A stretch of DNA of 64,000 bases, taken from the NCBI GenBank assembly GCA_031550085.1, contig JAVBOY010000001.1, forward strand, positions 74,458 through 138,457, given 5' to 3'. The notes beneath the pieces are model-generated. The model was not told where the DNA came from. It was given only the letters and a program-made list of their open reading frames with translations, and searched no databases. The DNA comes from UBA4417 sp031550085. Its GTDB lineage: Bacteria; Bacteroidota; Bacteroidia; Bacteroidales; UBA4417. Both the position numbers and the translations under genes were made by a program. Shown piece after piece: positions 44,572 through 52,746 of this stretch. How positions within the stretch are numbered: the first letter of the stretch is position 1; each line of letters opens with the position of its first letter.

Positions 44572-46199
44572 GCACTGATCCCATAAATTTCAAATCGATA
44601 TTCATCCTTCTGATCGGTATATGCCTGATGGCCGTCCCGTCATGCCTGAAAGAAACCGATGATCCGGTCATTATCGAGGAGCCCATCGATAATTCCGATA
44701 TCAGTGAAGATTTCAGTACCAATTCGCAACAAATATCCATCGACGATGCGGTTCTCATTCATTTTGGAAAAGATTCGGTAACGGTTGAGAATTCTTTTGA
44801 AAACAAAGGAGTCAACATTGTAAAGGAAAACGGCGGGGTGATCATTACCTCCGTTATTACGGGTACCGAAGTAAATTATGTACTGTCGGGAATGACGTCC
44901 AACGGCTTTGTAAAATTTTATAGCGATTATAAATTCGGATTGATTTTCAATGGCGTCAGCATCCTAAACAATCACAATGCTCCGGCCATCAATATCCAAT
45001 CGAAGAAAAAAGTGTCGGTCACCTTGGTTGATAACACATTCAACCGTTTGGTGGATGGCGGCCAATACATTTCCGGCGGCGCGGAAGATATGAAAGGCGC
45101 CTTTTTCAGCGAAGGGCAGTTGGTTTTCGGAGGGAAAGGAAGCCTTTGGGTGTACGGCAGCCGGAAGCACGCGATATGCAGCGACGATTATATTGAAATC
45201 GAAGAAGGAACGATTACGGTTCCACGAAGCATAGGCGATGGAATCCGCGCCAACGACTATATTGAAATCAACGGAGGGACTTTTGATATCAAGGCTTCGA
45301 ACAACGGAATCGATTGCGATGAAGGATACGTATCGATTTACGGAGGCAATCTCAAGATTGCGGTTCCGAAAGACGGCTCCAAAGCCATCAAGAGTTTCGG
45401 CAATATGACCCTGTCCGGAGGCATTATTTCATTGACTGTTTCGGGGAACGCCTATTACAGCGCGGCCGACCAGGAAATCAAATCGGCCATCGGAACAAAA
45501 TGCGGAGGCAATATGATCGTTTCCGGAAATTGTTCGCTGACCATCAACAGCACGGGAAAAGGCGGAAAAGGCATCAGCGTGGACGGCAGCCTGGTCTTCA
45601 ACGGAGGAACGACCACGGTCGCCACAACCGGGAAAAGATACGAGTACAACAATGAAGAAGATGCTTCCGTCAACGCCATTAAGAGTGAAAAAGGCTTAAC
45701 CATCAATAACGGGAAAATCTATTGCAGCAGCGCTTACGGACATGGCATCAACAGCAACGGAACCTTAATCGTGAATGGCGGCGTTACAATAGCGGCAGGA
45801 AGCTCCGACGGCAAAAAAGGGATCAAATGCAACAACAATCCCTTTTCCATTACCGGCGGTACTTTAATCGGCATCGGCGCCGGCTCCGATACGCCCACAG
45901 CAAGTACTTGTACACAATATTCCGTGATGTATGAAGCCGGTTTTTCGGCCGGAAGCATCGTTCACATTGCATCCTCCTCCGGCCAGGAAGCGCTCACCTG
46001 CAAACTTCCTCAATCCGGCTCCATGATGCTGTTCAGCAGTCCCGATTTATTGGGCGATACGGATTATACCATTTATACCGGAGGAAGTATTTCGGGAGGA
46101 ACGGAGTTTCACGGATTGTATACCGGAGCATCTTATACCAAAGGCAATACGGCAGCAACATTCCTTACAGATCTGATGGTAGCCGTTGTAAAAAAATAA
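44568..46199 (+). CDS. Beta-helix lipoprotein, Cthe_2159-type, paralogue of 40155
   Basis: 543 residues. Signal with lipobox VPSC (Cys at about 26), so it is anchored to a membrane. Beta-helix repeats such as GTFDIKASNNGIDCDEGYVS and GNCSLTINSTGKGGKGISVD match the family; the C-terminal part (PTASTCTQYSVMYEAGFSAG, then a GGSISGGTEFHGLYTGA segment) aligns with the end of the 716-residue protein at 40155. The two therefore derive from a duplication in the operon, one secreted and one lipid-anchored. It probably binds a polysaccharide or another polyanion together with divalent cations. Confidence 0.85.
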   Translation: MSTDPINFKSIFILLIGICLMAVPSCLKETDDPVIIEEPIDNSDISEDFSTNSQQISIDDAVLIHFGKDSVTVENSFENKGVNIVKENGGVIITSVITGTEVNYVLSGMTSNGFVKFYSDYKFGLIFNGVSILNNHNAPAINIQSKKKVSVTLVDNTFNRLVDGGQYISGGAEDMKGAFFSEGQLVFGGKGSLWVYGSRKHAICSDDYIEIEEGTITVPRSIGDGIRANDYIEINGGTFDIKASNNGIDCDEGYVSIYGGNLKIAVPKDGSKAIKSFGNMTLSGGIISLTVSGNAYYSAADQEIKSAIGTKCGGNMIVSGNCSLTINSTGKGGKGISVDGSLVFNGGTTTVATTGKRYEYNNEEDASVNAIKSEKGLTINNGKIYCSSAYGHGINSNGTLIVNGGVTIAAGSSDGKKGIKCNNNPFSITGGTLIGIGAGSDTPTASTCTQYSVMYEAGFSAGSIVHIASSSGQEALTCKLPQSGSMMLFSSPDLLGDTDYTIYTGGSISGGTEFHGLYTGASYTKGNTAATFLTDLMVAVVKK

Positions 46200-46328
46200 G
46201 CAACACAAACAATCATAATACCCTGTTTATCCATCAGAATCGGTTGGAATTTGAAAACGATGTCAAAGGAGTTGGTTTAATTTATTCATACCGGATCGAT
46301 TAAAAATCCCCCGGCTAACGTTTAAAAA
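46200..46328. other. Intergenic stretch after the beta-helix operon
   Basis: No gene, and no clear terminator. It leads into the inverted-repeat element at 46329-46493; together with 46494-46558 this makes a 359-bp gene-free gap before the sensor kinase. Confidence 0.45.
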
Positions 46329-46493
46329 GTTGTTTAAATTTATTCACCACAAGGTTCTCAAAGAAAAATAACAAAGGGCACAAGGCATCTTCGCTAAAAA
46401 CAATTTTCCTTGTGTTCTTCATCTTAAAAACTTAGTGCCCTGTGGTGAATTTTTAAAATGCCTATTTTTAAACAGAACTATTTTTTAAACAAC
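46329..46493. repeat. Inverted-repeat element of about 165 bp
   Basis: Nested arms: GTTGTTTAAA (46329-46338) with TTTAAACAAC (46484-46493), TTCACCACA (46343-46351) with TGTGGTGAA (46441-46449), GGGCAC (46376-46381) with GTGCCC (46435-46440), and CACAAGG (46379-46385) with CCTTGTG (46408-46414). It has no reading frame. One half-copy occurs at 24075-24117. It resembles a small non-autonomous mobile element or a large hairpin. Confidence 0.6.
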
Positions 46494-46558
46494 CTTCAGG
46501 CCTTAACTCGTATAATACAGAAAACGGGCATTCAAATTTCACATTAGATCGTTATCAA

Positions 46559-47665
46559 ATGGCAAAAAAGGAAAAATTTTACTATTTCGAAATCGTACTT
46601 TACCTTTTCGTTGGCTTTATTTCGCTGGCCATTCCGTTTTTTATGCACCGGCAAAGCGGACAAAGCTGGAACTTTGCACTCCGGGATTGGGAGCGTTTAA
46701 TCCCTTTCCTGCTCATTTTTTTAGTTAACAATTTTTTGCTGGTTCCCAAGCTTCTGTTCAAACGGAGGTATGGATCTTATGCGCTTTCGGCCACTTTGTT
46801 GATTCTCTTTGCCGTGGTTTTAGGCAATTTCGAAAGCAAACCCGATTTTAAAAACCCACCTCACCTGCAAAAGCAACAGAACAAGTCCGAACCGGTATTC
46901 CGCGAGGCCGAAAACCCGCGTTTTGACGGACCGCCCCTGCATGAAAAAATGCCGCGCCCGTTTTTTCTGAATTTCGGCACCTTTATCATTGGGCTGTTAA
47001 TCGTCGGATTTAATTCGGGGATTAAAATCTTTGTGCGCTGGACAAACGAAGAAGACGATCGCAACGAAAAAGAACGGCAATATTTAAGCACCGAACTGGC
47101 TTTTTTGAAACAACAAATCAGCCCGCATTTCTTTATGAATACGTTGAATAACATCCATGCGCTCGTGGATATTGACGCCGAAAAATCGAAAGACGCCCTG
47201 ATCAAGCTGTCGCGGATGATGCGCTATTTGCTCTACGAATCCGACAGCGACAAAACATCGCTCGGGAAGGAAATCGTTTTTTTGGAAAGCTATATCGAAT
47301 TGATGCGGTTGCGCTACGATGAAAATAAATTAACCATCTGCCTTTCGTATCCGCCGAACCTGAACCAGGTAACCGTACCTTCGTTGCTGTTTTTGCCTTT
47401 GGTGGAAAATGCGTTTAAACACGGCGTCGATATTCAGTCAAATTCGTTTGTAGACATTGTTTTTTTACTTGGAAACCAGACCTTAACCTTGATTGTTAAA
47501 AACAGTTTCACGCCCAAAACAGTTTCGCAATTCGATGAAAAATCCGGCATCGGTTTGGAGAATTTGCGCAAGCAACTGGATTTGATTTACAAAAAGAATT
47601 ACACCTTGTTATTAAAGCAAGAAAACAACACTTTTGAAGTTTCATTGACCATTCCCATCGAATGA
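46559..47665 (+). CDS. LytS-family sensor histidine kinase
   Basis: 368 residues. Four hydrophobic segments in the N-terminal 160 residues are followed by the short HisKA_6-type kinase core (PF06580). The phosphoacceptor His lies in LKQQISPHFFMNTLNNIHAL, the N box is LPLVENAFKHGV and the G box GIGLENLRKQL. There is no obvious extracytoplasmic sensing domain, so the signal is probably sensed in the membrane. It overlaps the next gene by 4 bases. Its place directly after the beta-helix operon suggests it controls that operon, though no binding site was identified. Confidence 0.93.
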   Translation: MAKKEKFYYFEIVLYLFVGFISLAIPFFMHRQSGQSWNFALRDWERLIPFLLIFLVNNFLLVPKLLFKRRYGSYALSATLLILFAVVLGNFESKPDFKNPPHLQKQQNKSEPVFREAENPRFDGPPLHEKMPRPFFLNFGTFIIGLLIVGFNSGIKIFVRWTNEEDDRNEKERQYLSTELAFLKQQISPHFFMNTLNNIHALVDIDAEKSKDALIKLSRMMRYLLYESDSDKTSLGKEIVFLESYIELMRLRYDENKLTICLSYPPNLNQVTVPSLLFLPLVENAFKHGVDIQSNSFVDIVFLLGNQTLTLIVKNSFTPKTVSQFDEKSGIGLENLRKQLDLIYKKNYTLLLKQENNTFEVSLTIPIE

Positions 47666-48378
47666 AAATCCGCTGCATCACCGTTGACGACGAACCTTTG
47701 GCCTTAAAACAAATGGTTTCGTATATTGAAAGAACGCCGTTTCTGGAACTGGTAGCGGCCTGTTCCAATGCCACCGATGCCCTCAACGAATTCCACGAGC
47801 AAGCGCCCGACCTTATTTTTGCAGACATCAACATGCCCCACCTAAGCGGCATGGAATTGGTAAAATTGCTTCAAAGCGCCTGCATGATCATTTTTACCAC
47901 GGCATACAGCGAATACGCTTTGGAGGGTTTTAAAGTAGACGCCGTCGATTACCTGCTCAAACCGATCGGTTACGCCGATTTTCTGAAAGCCGCCAACAAA
48001 GCCAAAAAGCTTTACGATTTGCAACGCAACAACGAACCGGTGGCAGCCGAAAACGACAATTGCCTGTATGTAAATGCCGACCGGCGCCTCGTACGCATCA
48101 ACTTTCAAGACATCAGATACATCGAAGGCATGCGCGAATACGTTCGCATACACCTCAAAAACGGAAGCTCCGTAATGCCGCTTCTGGGCATGAAATCACT
48201 CGAAGACCGTCTGCCCAAAGAGCAATTTATGCGCGTCCACCGCTCTTTTATCATCAACCTCGAAGAAATTACCGCCATCGAACGCAGCCGCATTGTCTTT
48301 GACAAAGACACCTTTATTCCCATCGGCGACCAATACAAAGAAGCCTTCCACGAATACATCGGGAAAAAGTTTTTGTAA
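47662..48378 (+). CDS. LytTR-family response regulator
   Basis: 238 residues. Receiver domain about 1-120 (phosphoacceptor Asp in DLIFADINMPHLSG, Lys in DYLLKPIGY) followed by a LytTR DNA-binding domain about 135-238 (IRYIEGMREYVRIHLKNG, MRVHRSFIINLEEI). Partner of the kinase at 46559. LytTR proteins usually bind imperfect direct repeats upstream of their targets. Confidence 0.94.
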   Translation: MKIRCITVDDEPLALKQMVSYIERTPFLELVAACSNATDALNEFHEQAPDLIFADINMPHLSGMELVKLLQSACMIIFTTAYSEYALEGFKVDAVDYLLKPIGYADFLKAANKAKKLYDLQRNNEPVAAENDNCLYVNADRRLVRINFQDIRYIEGMREYVRIHLKNGSSVMPLLGMKSLEDRLPKEQFMRVHRSFIINLEEITAIERSRIVFDKDTFIPIGDQYKEAFHEYIGKKFL

Positions 48379-49387
48379 TACGAATTTGTTGAACTGTTGA
48401 ATCGTTGAGTTGTTGAACTGTTTATTTGTGAAGGGTGAGATGGTTGTTGAATTGTTGAACTGTTTAATTGTTTATTGGGAGAACGGTGCAGGGATTGTTA
48501 TTCGTTTTTTGTTGTTCGTTTACTTGTTCTGTTTTTTCTTTTCTGCTAAAAAAATTACGCTGGGTACCACTGAGTATTCACGGAGAATCGCTGAGGTTTT
48601 CTGTTAACTTGTTTGCTCGTCATTCGTAATTAATTTGCCACTCGTCACCAAACCGCACTTTCCATTTTCAATTATCTTGTTTACTCGTCACCCGTTACTC
48701 GTCACTAAACCTCACTTTCAATTTTCAATTAAAAACCCGAAACCTCGTTTGTTGTTCCCGCTCCAACAGTATAAGTTAATCCGCGCACTCGGGAAGATTA
48801 AAACTTTTCCACGAAGGCCTTATTATTTTTTTCAAAGTGTATTAATTCTGGATCCTACATCTTGCTTTTTTGAGACCTACATTTCACTTATCTGGATCGT
48901 AGGATTTATTTTATTGTGATGTAGGACTTATTAATAATGTGTCGAAAGCTATCGGCTACTGTACCCTTACAAGCAAGCTAGTGTCTCCTGTAAGATCCAC
49001 TAAACGCTCAAGACGTATAAGTATCTATTACCGTAGGGACAGCCATTTTCAATTTTATTCGGCTTCGCCTCATGAGATCGCTCGCCCTTACGGGAACCCC
49101 CGCTTGCGGGGGACAACTTTCCGCCTGCTGCTTTCTGCTAAAAAGTTTCGCTGAGGATTCACTGAGTCTCACTGAGATTCGTTGTAAACTTGTTAACCGT
49201 AAGCCTGTTAACTCGTGAACTAAGAAACCATTTTCAATTTTCAATTCGTAATTGATCTTGTCTACTGTCCTACACCCCCGCCCTTACGGGCACCCCCGCA
49301 AGCGGGGGACAGTTTTCTGCCTGCTGCTTTTCCCTTTCTGCTAGTAGACCTCGTTTACTAGTCTACTCGTCAACTAGTTTACTAGTT
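48379..49387. repeat. 1-kb gene-free stretch of phrase-like repeats
   Basis: No reading frame, tRNA or promoter is convincing. It holds several repeat units also found elsewhere: TTGTTGAACTGTTTAATTG-like units near 48380-48480, GTTATTCGTTTTTTGTTGTTCG near 48500, TTACGCTGGGTACCACTGAG (48555) and a variant at 49147, CTCGTCACTCGTCAC-like units near 48620-48710, TTTCAATTTTCAATT near 48715 and 49215, and two copies of a GC-rich hairpin unit (49097-49112 and 49293-49308). TCCTACATC (48853-48861) and GATGTAGGA (48918-48926) form a 9-bp perfect inverted repeat. Confidence 0.7.
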
Positions 49388-51718
49388 CTACTTCAAGCTC
49401 CACCGTAACCCGGCATATACCGAAGCGCCTACAATAGGCCCCCAAACCATGGACGTATCAAAATGCGTGTGGTAAGGCGCATGCGATTCGGTGACCGGAT
49501 CTTTTTGGGTAAAATTGGTCAGGTTTTCACCGCCCAAATACACTTCAAAATATTTGAATTTCCGCGTTACCTGCGCCAGCAGTTGAATATACGAGGGCGA
49601 ATAACCCGGCCGCTGCAAATCCGGCGGTATCTGATCCGTATCGGGAATGCGCGCTTTGCCGATAAATTGCGTTGTCACGTCAAATTTCCATTTGTCGAAT
49701 TTGGTTGCATAACCCAAGGTAACCAGGCCCTTGTAATGGTTAACCATCGCTTTCTCCCGCAACACGCCGTTTTCGGTTACTTTGACATCACTCACCCGGT
49801 AAGCCAATAAAACCGTAAACCGTTTCAGCGGTTCCACGGTAAGCTGTACCATATAGCTGTTTGCATACGATTGTCCGTTCAAATTGTAAAAATAAACCGC
49901 CTCGGGAAGGCTGTCCAGATCCGTAATCACCTGATTCTGAAAATCCGTCCGGTAAAATTCCAGATCCAATTGGGCCGCACGCGAAAACAATTTGAAATCG
50001 TAAGTAGCATTTATCCCGTAATTCCAAGCCTTTTCCTGTCCCAGTTCATCGGAAAAATGAATCAGCCGTTGGCTGGCCAGAACCGAATAATTCTCGGAAA
50101 ACACATTGGCCGTCCGGTATCCTTTGCCGGCCGAAGCACGCAACGTAAGCACTTCAATAGGTTTGTAACGCACATGCAAGCGGGGCGTCACGAACGTTCC
50201 GAAGGTGTTGTGATGATCCACCCGTAACCCCGCAATCAAGGTAAACTTGTCGGGAATCGTCCAGGTGTATTCCAAAAACGCGCCGGGAACCACTTCTTTC
50301 CGGTCGCGGACATAAGTGGTGTCATGCTGGCTGTAAATCGCAAAAAGCGTGTCCGGCGAAGCATCCTGGGCCGGGATGCCCAATTCCTGGTACAAATACG
50401 TAAAATCACGCCGGAAGTAGTTTTCCGAATACAAATCGTACATAAAGCTCAGTCCTGCCGTAAATTTATGATTCGGGTTGCTTTTCAGCGCATCGGAATA
50501 CAACAGGTTACTGTAAAAACTCTTTTGTTCCCCTTTGTATTTGTTGATCCCGAAAAATCCGTCCTGGTTGTGGTAAATACCCGAAACAATCAAAGCCACA
50601 CTCGCCTGGTCGCCGAAGACAATCCCGTTTTTCCAGAAGCTCTCCAACCGCTGGGTGCGTATTTTTAATCCGTACGTAGCCGTATGATTTTCAATGCTCT
50701 CGTCCGAAGGGTCGGAATAGGTATCGGGATCGAAATCCAGATAGCCGCCGATGCGCGTTTCGTCCAGATATTTTACCAAAAGGCGGGAATCGTAAGAAGA
50801 CGTCATATAATCCCAACGATTCAGGAAGTTGTAAGTAGTCAACTTCGGAATATCCATAAACAAATCGCCGTTTGCATCAAAGGGTTTGCCGTTTTTGCTC
50901 ACATGCCCCAACAGCATGGTACTCAATTTGTCGTTGAACTTGTAGGCCGAATAAGCATTGGCTTCCAGGCGCCCGTGGCTGTTCCCGAAAAGGTTGAGGA
51001 ACAACTTTTCGCTTTCCGCCGGTTTTTTATATTCCACATTGATTTGCCCGGTAGTGCTTTCAAATCCGTTGATGACGCTCGAAGCGCCTTTCGCCACCGA
51101 AATAGACTGCATCCAGGGGCCGGGAATATAATTCAGCCCGAAGGTGCTGCCCAATCCGCGGATCAACGGCACGTTTTCCGAAATAACCTGGCTGTAAACG
51201 CCCGACAATCCGAGCAGTTGAATTTGTTTGGCACCGGTGATGGCATCCGAAAACATCACATCCACCGAAGCATTGGTTTCAAAACTCTCGGAAAGGTTGC
51301 AACAAGCGGCGCGGCGCAGTTCGGTAGAAGTAATTACCTGTATTTTCTTCGGATCCATGGACGAAATAAATGCATTACCCTCCTTACCGACGACTTCCGC
51401 ACCATCCAGTACGATAGCGCTCAAAGCAAGCGTCATTTCCACCGGGGTCAACCCAGTTACCTGCAAGGTATCCGATTTGTAGCCGACCAGCGTAAATACC
51501 AGCCGTTTATCTTTTATTTTATCGGCCGGAATGGTAAATTCGCCTTTTTCGTCCGAAAAGGTTGCCACCGATGTATGGATCCAGTTGACGGTAACATAAG
51601 GCAACGGCTCTTTTTGTTTTTTCTCATTGAGCGCAAAAACTTTGCCCGTTACCGTTTGGGCGTGCGCTCCCATAAAATTGCCCAATACAAGCAGCAATAA
51701 AATTCCCGTAAATTTCAT
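49388..51718 (-). CDS. TonB-dependent outer-membrane receptor, metal-type
   Basis: 776 residues. Signal peptide about 1-20 (cut near AHA|QT), then an N-terminal carboxypeptidase-like domain (about 21-110), a plug near 115-230, and a C-terminal barrel of about 22 strands ending YAGLRWSLK. The plug contains the segment RRAACCNLSESFETNASVDV, which with TGAKQIQLLGLSG marks a subgroup of receptors that occur with HYC_CC_PP proteins and are thought to take up metal ions such as copper. The HYC_CC_PP gene lies just upstream. The start codon is downstream of an inverted repeat that brackets the -7 box. Confidence 0.9.
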   Translation of the reverse strand: MKFTGILLLLVLGNFMGAHAQTVTGKVFALNEKKQKEPLPYVTVNWIHTSVATFSDEKGEFTIPADKIKDKRLVFTLVGYKSDTLQVTGLTPVEMTLALSAIVLDGAEVVGKEGNAFISSMDPKKIQVITSTELRRAACCNLSESFETNASVDVMFSDAITGAKQIQLLGLSGVYSQVISENVPLIRGLGSTFGLNYIPGPWMQSISVAKGASSVINGFESTTGQINVEYKKPAESEKLFLNLFGNSHGRLEANAYSAYKFNDKLSTMLLGHVSKNGKPFDANGDLFMDIPKLTTYNFLNRWDYMTSSYDSRLLVKYLDETRIGGYLDFDPDTYSDPSDESIENHTATYGLKIRTQRLESFWKNGIVFGDQASVALIVSGIYHNQDGFFGINKYKGEQKSFYSNLLYSDALKSNPNHKFTAGLSFMYDLYSENYFRRDFTYLYQELGIPAQDASPDTLFAIYSQHDTTYVRDRKEVVPGAFLEYTWTIPDKFTLIAGLRVDHHNTFGTFVTPRLHVRYKPIEVLTLRASAGKGYRTANVFSENYSVLASQRLIHFSDELGQEKAWNYGINATYDFKLFSRAAQLDLEFYRTDFQNQVITDLDSLPEAVYFYNLNGQSYANSYMVQLTVEPLKRFTVLLAYRVSDVKVTENGVLREKAMVNHYKGLVTLGYATKFDKWKFDVTTQFIGKARIPDTDQIPPDLQRPGYSPSYIQLLAQVTRKFKYFEVYLGGENLTNFTQKDPVTESHAPYHTHFDTSMVWGPIVGASVYAGLRWSLK

Positions 51719-51735
51719 GTTTCGTTCTTGTTAAG

Positions 51736-51770
51736 GTGCTTGCTTCTTGCAAAGGCAAAAATACAAGCAC
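51736..51770 (-). promoter_or_regulatory. Promoter with overlapping inverted-repeat operator, TonB receptor gene
   Basis: On the minus strand GTGCTTG (51770-51764) abuts TATTTTTG (51763-51756, matches TAnnTTTG). The inverse CAAGCAC (51742-51736) follows after 21 bases, straddling the inferred start near 51750. A regulator that binds the half-sites would block or bend the promoter. The regulator is not identified. Confidence 0.5.
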
Positions 51771-51820
51771 AGTATTCGTATTTATTAAAAATCGATTAAT
51801 TGAATTTCAAATAAATACGC

Positions 51821-52276
51821 TTAGCTTGGAATACGCAAGCGGCACAAGAAAAGAAAAATAGGCAACCCGGCAATGGGTTGCATGGTACGCCCGCCGATAT
51901 CGGGCTCCATCTCGATGCTTTGGGGAGGAAAAAGAGGGATGGTATTTTCAACTTTTACCAAAGGAAGCAAAATCAGGGGCGAGGCAATCCGTTTTTCGAT
52001 TTGGGAAAGCAAGGTTTGCAGTTGCAACTTTTGCAGGCCGGAAACATTTTTACAGCAACTCGTTTTTTGAATCGTCGGATTTGCAGCCTTTTCCAGATCA
52101 CATCCGGATGCATCCGCCGAACAGCAATCCGCTGCATGGCCTCCCTGCAATTCCGGATACAAGGTCAAACGCTCCATTTCCCCCTTGCAAAAATGCATGG
52201 AATACGAAACCCCTACCGTTGCCATCAAAAGGGCAAGAGCTAAGAAGTAACATCCGGTGATTTTTGCAATTTTCAT
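51821..52276 (-). CDS. HYC_CC_PP family small cysteine-rich protein
   Basis: 151 residues with an N-terminal hydrophobic/signal segment (about 8-26). Cysteine landmarks: HFC (28-30), CC (51-52), CC (74-75), and PP (117-118), which match the family name motif with His-Phe-Cys in place of His-Tyr-Cys. Its function is unproven. Because it is encoded next to a metal-type TonB receptor, it may bind copper or another soft metal in the periplasm. A second hydrophobic segment near the C-terminus (LPIFLFLCRL) may also be a membrane contact. Confidence 0.85.
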   Translation of the reverse strand: MKIAKITGCYFLALALLMATVGVSYSMHFCKGEMERLTLYPELQGGHAADCCSADASGCDLEKAANPTIQKTSCCKNVSGLQKLQLQTLLSQIEKRIASPLILLPLVKVENTIPLFPPQSIEMEPDIGGRTMQPIAGLPIFLFLCRLRIPS

Positions 52277-52292
52277 GGATTCAGAGTGGACG

Positions 52293-52321
52293 CAAAATTA
52301 CATTATAAAAAAACACGGCAA
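52293..52321 (-). promoter_or_regulatory. Promoter of the HYC_CC_PP gene
   Basis: TTG (52321-52319), 18 bases, then TAATTTTG (52300-52293) on the minus strand; inferred start near 52286, about 10 nt before the ATG. Confidence 0.65.
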
Positions 52322-52364
52322 CCGGGTTTTTGTTTTTTTGCAAAACAGCCCCGCCAAGCGAAAG

Positions 52365-52640
52365 AATCAATTACGAATTACGAATGAGTTTGTAACGATC
52401 CCCCTCGGTCATTTCGACTGGAGCGAAGCGAAATGGAGAAATCCCTTTCCCCAATTTCCCCGATTTACCCTGAACCTTTTACCTTGCACCCTTCACCCTG
52501 TACCTTTCCTTCCGTTCGGCAGCAGGTTGTACCTGCACCGCAATAAAGCCTCGTTAACCTGGACTTTCCATGCAACCAAGTCAAACTTATTCTATTTTAT
52601 TCAACAAGCGGCGCAACCAAAAGAATTTGTGTTACCACAC
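52365..52640. repeat. Phrase-like repeats and one palindromic repeat element
   Basis: The first part repeats units seen in other gaps (ATTACGAATTACGAATGAG, CCCCAATTTCCCCGATTTA, CCTTTTACCTTGCACCC). From about 52513 a copy of the dispersed element begins: GCAGGTTGTACCTGC (52522-52536, 6-bp arms), ATAAAGCCTCGTTAACC, a TTATTCTATTTT segment and GGCGCAAC. The stretch has no gene; the whole gap is 52277-52746. Confidence 0.6.
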
Positions 52641-52701
52641 CTGAAATACGGGCCTGATGCTTCCTCTTTCCATTGGGTTTCTAGAATAAACTATGTTTGG
52701 G

Positions 52702-52709
52702 TATCTTTG
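52702..52709 (+). promoter_or_regulatory. -7 box before the HEAT-like repeat gene
   Basis: TATCTTTG matches TAnnTTTG, 37 bp before the ATG at 52747; the nearest TTG is 26 bases further up, too far for a consensus promoter. Confidence 0.4.
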
Positions 52710-52746
52710 AGAGTTCAAAAAACAAAGACGAAAAAATAAAATACCC

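Noticed and set aside
44568..46199. Calling the beta-helix proteins polysaccharide lyases
   Set aside because: They share only the beta-helix fold pattern; no catalytic lyase residues were recognised, and the Cthe_2159 family is described as carbohydrate-binding.
50684..51700. A 338-codon open frame on the plus strand opposite the TonB receptor
   Set aside because: It is a shadow of the receptor frame with no recognisable domain.
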